Positions 1 to 5,010 of a DNA stretch of 5,010 nt are shown in pieces. The notes under the pieces are model-generated. The model saw nothing but the letters and a program-made list of their open reading frames with translations, was not told the origin of the DNA and made no database searches. The position numbers were made by a program, and so were the translations under genes. Origin of the DNA: Alphaproteobacteria bacterium (GTDB taxonomy: Bacteria; Pseudomonadota; Alphaproteobacteria; Sphingomonadales; Sphingomonadaceae); contig VBAE01000043.1 of the NCBI GenBank assembly GCA_005882415.1, positions 1 through 5,010 on the forward strand. Reading direction: 5' to 3'. Numbering within the stretch: position 1 is the stretch's first letter; each line of letters opens with the position of its first letter.

Positions 1-15
1 GGGGAAATTCGCCAT
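1..15 (-). CDS. nuoM: Start of NADH-quinone oxidoreductase subunit M (NuoM), only five codons in window
   Basis: An ATG at 15-13 follows the nuoL stop after one base (TAAGATG) and opens a frame reading M-A-N-F-P to the window edge. nuoM, encoding the second antiporter-like pumping subunit, is the usual next gene after nuoL, and the 1-bp spacing copies that of nuoK-nuoL. Five codons cannot prove identity, so the call rests on gene order and spacing. Confidence 0.65.
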
Positions 16-16
16 C

Positions 17-2006
17 TTACTGCGCCATCGCCCAGGTGATCGCCGCGGCGACACCGAGCAGCATCACCAGCGCATAGGTATAGAGATAGCCGGTCTGGAT
101 GCGTGCGGTCAGCTTGTTGCCCATGACCACCGCGGCGGCGACGCCGTCCGGGCCGAAACGGTCGATCGTCCCCTCGTCGCCCTTCTTCCAGAACAGGCGG
201 CCGAGCGCCATGGACGGGCGGACGATGAGCGCGTTGTAGATCTCGTCGAAATACCATTTGTTGAGCAGGAAAGCGTAGAGCAGCCGGAAATTCTCGACAA
301 AGGCCCGCGGGAAATCCGTGTTCCTTATATAGGCGTAGAAGGCGATCAGCAGGCCGATCAGCATCGCCGTGGTCGCCGACAATTTCACCCAGAGCGGCAC
401 GGCGTGCATCCGCTCCACCTGCTCCGGATCGAAGAAGACCGCGCCGTGCCAGAAGTCGTGGCCGGCATGATGGCCGATAAAGGCCTCGTGGAAGAGCTGG
501 CCGGCAAGCACGGCGCCCAGCGCGAGCAAGGCCAGCGGCACCAGCATCGTCCAGGGGCTTTCGTGCGGATGATAGCCGCCGGTGCCCTCGGCGACCTGGT
601 CCGCGCCCTTCTCGTGCGGCCGCGTGTCGTGACCGGCATCCTCGGCGTCTGGTGCATCGTGATGCGCATCGTGCAGCGCGTGCTGGATATGCTCGGACTC
701 GGCCCAGCGCGGCTTGCCGTAGAAGGTCAGGAAGACGACCCGCCAGGAGTAGAAGGCGGTCAGCAAAGCCGCGAGCACGCCGATGACATAAGCGAAGCCG
801 CCGACCGTCGTGCCGCTCGCATAGGCGCTCTCGATGATCGCGTCCTTGGAGAAGAAGCCCGCAAAGCCGAGCTGCGGCAGCCCGGCGATCTGGATGACGC
901 CGACGCCGGTGATCGCGAGCGTGCCGATCACCATCACCCAGAAGGTGAACGGGATCTGCTTCCTGAGGGCCCCATAATAACGCATGTCCTGCTCGTGGTG
1001 CATGGCGTGGATCACGGAGCCGGCGCCGAGGAAGAGCAGGGCCTTAAAGAAGGCGTGCGTGAACAGGTGGAACATCGCCGCGCCATAAGCGCCGACGCCC
1101 GCGGCGAAGAACATATAGCCGAGCTGCGAGCAGGTCGAATAGGCGATCACCCGCTTGATGTCGTTCTGCACCGTGCCGACCGTCGCCGCGAAGATCGCGG
1201 TGGCGGCGCCGACGAAGGTGACGACGCCGGAAGCGGTCGGGCTCGCCGCGAACATCGGCGAGAGGCGGCAGACCATGAACACGCCGGCGGTCACCATCGT
1301 CGCGGCGTGGATCAGGGCGGACACCGGGGTCGGGCCTTCCATCGCGTCTGGCAGCCAGGTGTGCAGGCCGAGCTGCGCGGATTTGCCGCAGGCGCCGATG
1401 AAGAGGAGGATGCAGAGCAGGGTCAGCGTGTCGATCCGCATGCCGAGGAAGCCGATGGTCGAGCCCTGCATGCCCGGCACCGCCTCAAGGATCGCCGGGA
1501 TCGACACCGTCCCGAACACCAGGAAGGTCCCGAAAATGCCGAGGCTGAAGCCGAAATCCCCGACGCGGTTGACCACGAACGCCTTGAGCGCAGCGGCATT
1601 GGCCGAGGGCTTGTGGTACCAGAAGCCAATCAGGAGGTAGGAGGCGAGACCGACGCCCTCCCAGCCGAAGAACATCTGGACGAGATTGTCCGCCGTCACC
1701 AGCATCAGCATCGCGAAGGTGAAACGAGACGGTCGTCACCACCACCAGCATCACCGCGGTCAAAGCGTCGACGCGCAGCGCCCAGCTCACCTGCATGTCG
1801 CCCGAGGCGATCCAGGTGAAGACCTGGTGGACGTCGCTATGCTGGCTGCCGTTCAGGAAGCCGAGGAAGATCGGCCAGGACAGGATGCAGGAGACGAAGA
1901 GGGCGCCGGTGGTCAGCAGCTTGGCCGGCAGATTGCCGAGCAGGCGGTTGCCGAGCCCGGCGATGATCGCGGCCAGCAAGGGCAGGAAGACGATCGCCTG
2001 AACCAT
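17..2006 (-). pseudogene. nuoL: NADH-quinone oxidoreductase subunit L (NuoL), frameshifted by an internal deletion
   Basis: NuoL (ND5/Nqo12 homologue) is the distal antiporter-like proton-pumping subunit, ending in a long lateral helix. Two frames carry it. Codons 1-94 (2006-1725) encode the N-terminus, from MVQAIVFLPLLAAII to RVDALTAVMLVVVTTVS. The remainder follows from 1723 in another frame (FTFAMLMLVTADNLVQMFF), covering over 560 residues to TAA at 19-17. Alignment from memory to E. coli NuoL places about 25 missing residues at the junction, including the usual HxY...SRFFAY region; with the one leftover base this is about 74 bp lost, which explains the frame change. Restoring 74 bp would give about 687 aa, normal for the family. 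Key residues downstream are intact: GWEGVGL (E. coli Glu144), THAFFKALLFLG (Lys229), GFFSKD (Lys399/Asp400). Unrepaired, translation leaves frame after Ser94 and stops at 1485. This may be a real lesion or an assembly error; no other frame break is seen. Confidence 0.88.
1721..1727 (-). other. Deletion/frameshift junction in nuoL
   Basis: On the minus strand the last in-frame codon is TCG (Ser94, 1727-1725), one unpaired T follows at 1724, and the downstream frame resumes with TTC at 1723-1721. The hydrophobic N-terminal block breaks off exactly here, and family sequence resumes about 25 residues later in another frame. The breakpoint could be shifted by a few bases if there was microhomology at the ends. 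Confidence 0.8.
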
Positions 2007-2007
2007 C

Positions 2008-2313
2008 TCAGCCCTTCATCTGGTTGATGTCGTCGACCGCGATCGTGCCGCGGCCGCGGAAGTAGATGACGAGGATGGCGAGGCCGATCGCGGCCTCGGC
2101 GGCGGCCACGGTCAGCACGAACATGGCGAAGACCTGCCCGACCATATTGTGCAGGAAGACCGAGAAGGCGACGAGGTTGATGTTCACCGCGAGCAGGATC
2201 AGCTCGATCGCCATCAGGATGACGATCACGTTCTTCCGGTTCAGGAAGATGCCGAACACGCCGAGCACGAACAGGATCGCGCCGACGGTGAGATAGTGGC
2301 CCAGGCCGATCAT
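2008..2313 (-). CDS. nuoK: NADH-quinone oxidoreductase subunit K (NuoK)
   Basis: NuoK (ND4L/Nqo11 homologue) is a small three-helix membrane subunit with MrpC-type ancestry that forms part of the central proton-transfer axis. The 101-residue product has the usual bacterial length. The two buried membrane glutamates of the family are present: E37 in LMAIELILLAVN (E. coli Glu36) and E73 in TVAAAEAAIGLAI (E. coli Glu72). Three hydrophobic segments lie near residues 5-24, 29-50 and 60-83, with the basic loop NRKN between helices 1 and 2. The ATG at 2313 has a good Shine-Dalgarno site 6 nt upstream. The TGA stop is separated from the nuoL ATG by one base (TGAGATG), so nuoL translation is probably coupled to nuoK. 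Confidence 0.97.
   Translation of the reverse strand: MIGLGHYLTVGAILFVLGVFGIFLNRKNVIVILMAIELILLAVNINLVAFSVFLHNMVGQVFAMFVLTVAAAEAAIGLAILVIYFRGRGTIAVDDINQMKG
2012..2016 (-). promoter_or_regulatory. Shine-Dalgarno site of nuoL inside the nuoK 3' end
   Basis: AAGGG on the minus strand, 5 nt before the nuoL ATG at 2006. It is formed by the last Lys-Gly codons of nuoK, so it supports the chosen nuoL start and coupled translation. Confidence 0.55.
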
Positions 2314-2319
2314 GCGGCG

Positions 2320-2326
2320 CCTCCAC
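2320..2326 (-). promoter_or_regulatory. Shine-Dalgarno site of nuoK
   Basis: On the minus strand this reads GTGGAGG, 6 nt before the nuoK ATG. It is a strong Shine-Dalgarno match. It lies between the REP-like repeat and the gene, so nuoK can initiate on its own even though it is separated from nuoJ by 118 bp, unlike its closely packed neighbours. Confidence 0.75.
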
Positions 2327-2337
2327 AGGCAAAGCCA

Positions 2338-2416
2338 TCATGCTGAACTTGTTTCAGCATCCAACGATGAGCTGCGAGGCGGTGGAGGTCTGGACCCTGA
2401 AATAAGTTCAGGGTGA
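2338..2416. repeat. REP-like double-hairpin palindromic element in the nuoJ-nuoK gap
   Basis: This 79-bp element consists of two 26-bp arms in inverted orientation (2338-2363 and 2391-2416) around a 27-bp spacer. The arms match at 21 of 26 positions by my hand count. Each arm is itself a hairpin with a perfect 8-bp stem and a 5-nt loop: ATGCTGAA/TTCAGCAT (2340-2360) and ACCCTGAA/TTCAGGGT (2394-2414). Four of the five arm differences form two compensatory stem pairs; the fifth is in the loop. This layout is typical of REP/BIME-type mobile repeats. From memory, very similar arms are dispersed in sphingomonad genomes; I could not search to confirm. It fills most of the only sizeable intergenic gap in the operon and leaves the nuoK ribosome site intact. 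When transcribed it could act as an RNA stabiliser or pausing structure, but neither arm is followed by a U-tract, so an intrinsic terminator is unlikely. Confidence 0.85.
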
Positions 2417-2431
2417 CGAAGGGGGACAGGC

Positions 2432-3046
2432 TCACAGCTCGACCCCCTGCCCCACGCCGGGCTGCATGTTGCGGACCGCGTCCTTCGGGCGGCGGCGGAC
2501 CTGGCGGTCGATGCTCTGCGGGCGGACGTCGGAGCGCTTGCGATGGGTCAGCACGATCGCGCCGATCATCGCGACGAGCAGGACGATGCCTGCCGCCTCG
2601 AAGATGAACAGGTAGCGCGAATAGAGCATCGTCCCCAGAGCGACGATGTTGGCGGGCGCGTTGGCCACCGGCGCGGCCTGGTCGGCCGCAAGGCTGAGGC
2701 CGCCGGCATTGCGCGCCACCAGGGCGACGATCATCTCGGCGAGCAAAACGACGGCGAGGAGCAGGCCGGGGAAGAGGTAATTGGCGAAGCCCGCGCGCAG
2801 CTCGGCGAAGTCGACGTCGAGCATCATCACCACGAACAGGAAGAGCACGGCGACCGCGCCGACGTAAACGATGACCAGAAGGAAGGCGAGGAACTCGGCC
2901 CCGATCAGCAGGAACAGCCCGGCCGCGTTGAAGAAGGCGAGGATCAGCCAGAGCACGCTGTGCACCGGGTTGCGCGACGCGATCGTCATCACGCCCGAGG
3001 CGATGACGAACGTCGCGAACAGATAGAAGGTGAAGACCTGAATCAC
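2432..3046 (-). CDS. nuoJ: NADH-quinone oxidoreductase subunit J (NuoJ), GTG start
   Basis: NuoJ (ND6/Nqo10 homologue) is a five-helix membrane subunit beside NuoH, NuoA and NuoK; its third helix takes part in conformational coupling between quinone reduction and pumping. The 204-residue product shows the conserved SRNPVHSVLWLILAFFNAAG block (about 24-43), E51 in GAEFLAFLLVIVYVG, and the signature VGAVAVLFLFVVMML (about 62-76). Further hydrophobic segments lie near 92-111 and 145-166, followed by a basic tail (HRKRSDVRP onward) that should face the cytoplasm. The start is GTG at 3046-3044; the only upstream codons before the in-frame nuoI TAG are CGC, GCC and GCG, so no ATG start is possible. 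An AGGCGG overlapping the nuoI stop region is a weak Shine-Dalgarno match. Because nuoI and nuoJ share one frame 9 bp apart, reinitiation or coupling is likely. A REP-like repeat begins 15 bp after the stop. Confidence 0.96.
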   Translation of the reverse strand: MIQVFTFYLFATFVIASGVMTIASRNPVHSVLWLILAFFNAAGLFLLIGAEFLAFLLVIVYVGAVAVLFLFVVMMLDVDFAELRAGFANYLFPGLLLAVVLLAEMIVALVARNAGGLSLAADQAAPVANAPANIVALGTMLYSRYLFIFEAAGIVLLVAMIGAIVLTHRKRSDVRPQSIDRQVRRRPKDAVRNMQPGVGQGVEL

Positions 3047-3055
3047 GCGGGCCGC

Positions 3056-3541
3056 CTACCGGTATGGCGCATCGGCGGCAAGGTTCGCGGCGAGCGCGCG
3101 TTCCCATTTGTCGCCATTGTCGAGCAGCTTCGCCTTGTCGTAGATCAGCTCCTCCCTTGTCTCGGTCGAGAAATCCATGTTCGGCCCCTCGACGATCGCA
3201 TCGACCGGGCAGGCCTCCTGGCAGAGGCCGCAATAGATGCACTTGGTCATGTCGATGTCGTAGCGCGTGGTCCGGCGGCTGCCGTCGGCGCGCGGCTCGG
3301 CCTCGATCGTGATCGCCTGGGCCGGGCAGACCGCCTCGCAGAGCTTGCAGGCGATGCAGCGCTCCTCGCCGTTGGCGTAACGGCGCAGCGCATGCTCGCC
3401 GCGGAAGCGGGGCGAGATCGGGTTCTTCTCATAGGGGTAGTTGATCGTCGCCTTCTTCTTGAAGAAATATTTCAAGGTCAAAGCGTGCGCCTTCACGAAC
3501 TCCCAGAGAGTGAAGGTCTTGATATAATGGGCGATGCTCAT
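3056..3541 (-). CDS. nuoI: NADH-quinone oxidoreductase subunit I (NuoI), 2x[4Fe-4S] ferredoxin-like
   Basis: NuoI (TYKY/Nqo9 homologue) carries clusters N6a and N6b and relays electrons from NuoG towards N2 in NuoB, at the foot of the peripheral arm. The 161-residue product has both canonical motifs: C62-x2-C65-x2-C68-x3-C72-P and C101-x2-C104-x2-C107-x3-C111-P. All eight ligands and both prolines are present. The N-terminal part (TLWEFVKAHALTLKYFFKKK) is the amphipathic region that docks on the membrane arm, followed by the conserved INYPYEKNPISPRFRGEHAL block. Length matches the alphaproteobacterial family. The ATG at 3541 overlaps the preceding ORF stop as ATGA, with GGGGAC 6 nt upstream. 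The frame is open further upstream (to 3952), but that stretch lies over the preceding gene and has no family similarity. The gene ends in TAG 9 bp before the nuoJ start. Confidence 0.97.
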   Translation of the reverse strand: MSIAHYIKTFTLWEFVKAHALTLKYFFKKKATINYPYEKNPISPRFRGEHALRRYANGEERCIACKLCEAVCPAQAITIEAEPRADGSRRTTRYDIDMTKCIYCGLCQEACPVDAIVEGPNMDFSTETREELIYDKAKLLDNGDKWERALAANLAADAPYR

Positions 3542-4038
3542 TGGGCGGTCCCCAGGCCTTCGAACTGGGCGACGGCGTCGCCGGGCTGGCTCATCGTGCA
3601 TTGTCCCTGATAGCGGCGATCGACCGGCTCCCCGGCGGCCGTCCGCCCGGTCGAGCGGAAGCCGGCCCGCCAGATGCCCGGCTCGGAACCCGGTGCCGCG
3701 TTGAAGCGGTAGACGATGGGCAGGCCATTCTCGCTCCGCACCGACAGCCTCCTGCCGTCCGCGCGGAACGCGCCGCCGGTCAGCGTCACACCGCCGAGCA
3801 GGAAACCGGGATCGAATGCCTTGATGCTGGCCGGATCGACCGGGCCCCGCGCGCCCTCGGGCACACGCAGCAGCAGCACGAGACGATAAGGATCCAGCCC
3901 CGGCATCTCTGCGGGCAGCATGGTGTCGAGATCGACCAGCGCGAGGCTGCAATCGGCGATCAGATAAGCGTCCGCTTCGCCGGTCGGCGCGGTGGGCTGC
4001 GCGGCGAGCGCAAGGGCGGCGAGGAGCGGCATCACCAT
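3538..4038 (-). CDS. Unrecognised small predicted exported protein between nuoH and nuoI (166 aa)
   Basis: I do not recognise this protein. It starts with a short hydrophobic stretch (MVMPLLAALALAAQPTAP), which resembles a signal peptide lacking a basic n-region, with possible cleavage near residues 12-14. The rest is hydrophilic and contains exactly two cysteines, C30 (IADC) and C137 (YQGQC), as expected for a single disulfide in an exported protein. C30 is too far in for a lipobox. The middle (about residues 80-130) has repeated G/D/R turns and alternating hydrophobics, suggesting beta structure. I chose the ATG at 4038 because an AGGGA lies 8 nt upstream; GTG 4035 and ATG 4032 are in-frame alternatives. 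It overlaps the nuoH stop by 7 bp, and its TGA overlaps the nuoI ATG by 4 bp (ATGA). Such tight packing supports real translation and coupling. It is not a standard complex I subunit; a complex I accessory role is inference from position only. Confidence 0.8.
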   Translation of the reverse strand: MVMPLLAALALAAQPTAPTGEADAYLIADCSLALVDLDTMLPAEMPGLDPYRLVLLLRVPEGARGPVDPASIKAFDPGFLLGGVTLTGGAFRADGRRLSVRSENGLPIVYRFNAAPGSEPGIWRAGFRSTGRTAAGEPVDRRYQGQCTMSQPGDAVAQFEGLGTAQ

Positions 4039-5010
4039 GGGAGCATTCCCTGCGTCTTCAGCATCAGATAGCCCGACACCAGGAACACCCAGAGCAGCGA
4101 GATGGGCAGGAAGATCTTCCAGCCGAGCCGCATCAGCTGGTCGTAGCGGAAGCGCGGGACCGTGGCCTTCACCCAGGAGAAGACGAAGAAGAAGGCGAAA
4201 ATCTTGATGAAGAACCAGATGATCCCGGGGACATAGTAGAGCGGCGCCCAGTCGATCGGCGGGAGCCAGCCGCCCCAGAAGAGCACGGCGTTCATGCCGC
4301 ACATCAGCAGCACATTGCCATATTCGCCGAGCCAGAAGAGCGCGAAGCTCATCGAGCTGTATTCGGTCTGGTAGCCGGCGACGAGCTCGCTCTCGGCCTC
4401 GGTGAGGTCGAAGGGCGCGCGCGCGGTCTCGGCCATGGCGGAGATCAGGAACATCACCGCGAGCGGGAACAGCAAGGGGTTGAAGCCGAAGCCGTTGATC
4501 GTCCCGAAGATATGCGCGCGCTGCGCCTCGACGATGCCGGAGAGGTTGAACGTGCCGGCCCAGAGCACGACCGGGATCAGGATGAAGCCGATCGAGACCT
4601 CATAGGACACCATCTGAGCCGCGGCCCGCAAGGCGCTGTAAAACGGGTATTTCGAGTTGGACGCCCAGCCGGCGATGATGATCCCGTAGACGCCCAGCGA
4701 GGAGACCGCGAGCAGGTAGAGCAGGCCGACATTGATGTTGGCGAGCACCACGCCCGAGCCGAACGGAATCACCGCCCAGGCGAGCAACGCCACGGTGAAG
4801 GTGATGATCGGCGCGATCAGGAACAGGCCGCGATTGGCCGAGGACGGGATGATGGTCTCCTTGAGGAAGACCTTGAGGCCATCGGCGAAGCTCTGCAGCA
4901 GGCCGAACGGCCCGACCACGTTGGGGCCCCGGCGGAGCGCCATCGCCGCCCAGATCTTGCGATCGACATAGATGATCATCGCCACCGCGAGCATCAACGG
5001 CAGCGCGATC
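4032..5010 (-). CDS. nuoH: NADH-quinone oxidoreductase subunit H (NuoH), 5' end cut by window edge
   Basis: NuoH (ND1/Nqo8 homologue) is the integral membrane subunit that joins the membrane arm of complex I to the peripheral arm and forms much of the ubiquinone cavity. The window shows 325 codons plus a TGA stop (4034-4032). Recognisable blocks are DRKIWAAMALRRGPNVVGPF near the N-terminal side, SNSKYPFYSALRAAAQMVSYE in the middle, and the acidic loop around APFDLTEAESELVAGYQTEY, which is characteristic of the family and lines the route from quinone site to membrane channels. Several hydrophobic segments are evident, fitting the usual eight helices. The frame stays open to the edge (I-A-L-P before LMLAVAM), so the TTG at 4997 is not a real start; roughly 20 N-terminal residues appear to lie outside. 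No frameshift is seen. The 3' end overlaps the following small ORF by 7 bp, consistent with translational coupling. Confidence 0.97.
   Translation of the reverse strand, partial: IALPLMLAVAMIIYVDRKIWAAMALRRGPNVVGPFGLLQSFADGLKVFLKETIIPSSANRGLFLIAPIITFTVALLAWAVIPFGSGVVLANINVGLLYLLAVSSLGVYGIIIAGWASNSKYPFYSALRAAAQMVSYEVSIGFILIPVVLWAGTFNLSGIVEAQRAHIFGTINGFGFNPLLFPLAVMFLISAMAETARAPFDLTEAESELVAGYQTEYSSMSFALFWLGEYGNVLLMCGMNAVLFWGGWLPPIDWAPLYYVPGIIWFFIKIFAFFFVFSWVKATVPRFRYDQLMRLGWKIFLPISLLWVFLVSGYLMLKTQGMLPW
4047..4051 (-). promoter_or_regulatory. Shine-Dalgarno site deciding the start of the small ORF after nuoH
   Basis: AGGGA on the minus strand lies 8 nt before the ATG at 4038 and 14 nt before the alternative ATG at 4032. 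The spacing favours the upstream ATG. The site is inside the last codons of nuoH, so the ORF is probably translated by ribosomes finishing nuoH. Confidence 0.5.

Noticed and set aside
1485..1720. Out-of-frame tail of the upstream nuoL fragment as a separate novel domain
   Set aside because: After Ser94 the reading is simply the wrong frame over conserved NuoL sequence. Its composition (RDADAGDGGQSRPD and so on) is non-membrane and unrelated to any family I know.
404..1819. A 471-codon open frame on the plus strand opposite nuoL
   Set aside because: It is antisense to conserved nuoL codons in GC-rich DNA. The product is a low-complexity run of Arg/Glu/Asp/His/Gly, with no domain, and it continues past the nuoL break without any relation to it.
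2338..2416. Intrinsic terminator between nuoJ and nuoK
   Set aside because: The hairpins have perfect stems, but neither is followed by a run of T on the transcribed (minus) strand. Terminating here would also cut the operon before nuoK, nuoL and nuoM.
2310..3242. A 310-codon minus-strand frame overlapping nuoI, nuoJ and the repeat
   Set aside because: It is an out-of-frame reading of nuoI and nuoJ that runs into the REP-like element, which gives the LNLFQGP and MLKQVQHD peptides. No family similarity is seen over the gene-covered part.
2543..3610. A 355-codon open frame on the plus strand opposite nuoJ and nuoI
   Set aside because: It is antisense to two well-conserved genes and spans their boundary. 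The composition (Glu, Asp, His, Arg, Gly rich) is typical of a mirror frame in GC-rich DNA.
3542..3952. An N-terminal extension of nuoI up to 3952
   Set aside because: This is an alternative frame across the small ORF, rich in Arg/Ala/Gly. NuoI homology begins exactly at the ATG at 3541 and the resulting length is normal.
4039..4302. An N-terminal extension of the small ORF up to 4302
   Set aside because: It would lie wholly within nuoH in another frame, begins with an Arg-rich leader, and lacks the signal-like start. ATG 4038 has a suitable ribosome site at the gene boundary.

Overview
The window is GC-rich and lies inside a nuo operon, which encodes the proton-pumping NADH:quinone oxidoreductase (respiratory complex I). 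Every gene is on the minus strand, so transcription runs from high to low coordinates: nuoH (5' end outside the window), an unrecognised small ORF, nuoI, nuoJ, nuoK, nuoL, then the first five codons of nuoM at the lower edge. Subunit sequences, the His/Asp-rich loop in NuoL, and an intergenic double-hairpin repeat of a type I associate from memory with sphingomonads point to an alphaproteobacterium, probably Sphingomonadales. No database search was possible.

Layout from upstream to downstream: nuoH 5010-4032; a 166-residue predicted exported protein at 4038-3538 that overlaps both neighbours; nuoI 3541-3056, with two 4Fe-4S motifs; nuoJ 3046-2432, with a GTG start; a 118-bp gap holding a REP-like double hairpin (2338-2416); nuoK 2313-2008; nuoL 2006-17, broken by a frame change at about 1721-1727; nuoM from 15. 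Except for the nuoJ-nuoK gap, genes overlap or are 1 to 9 bp apart, so co-transcription and translational coupling are expected. No stretch of 300 bases lacks a gene.

In the complex, NuoH and NuoI form the junction between membrane and peripheral arms: NuoI passes electrons through N6a and N6b towards N2, and NuoH forms much of the quinone cavity. NuoJ and NuoK continue the proton-transfer axis, and NuoL and NuoM are antiporter-like pumping subunits, with NuoL the distal one.

Three points stand out. First, nuoL lacks about 74 bp relative to family spacing, which removes about 25 residues of an N-terminal transmembrane region and shifts the frame; this is either a real lesion or an assembly fault. 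Second, a non-standard gene with a short signal-peptide-like N-terminus and exactly two cysteines sits between nuoH and nuoI. Third, the REP-like element in the nuoJ-nuoK gap has two hairpin arms that differ by compensatory stem changes.
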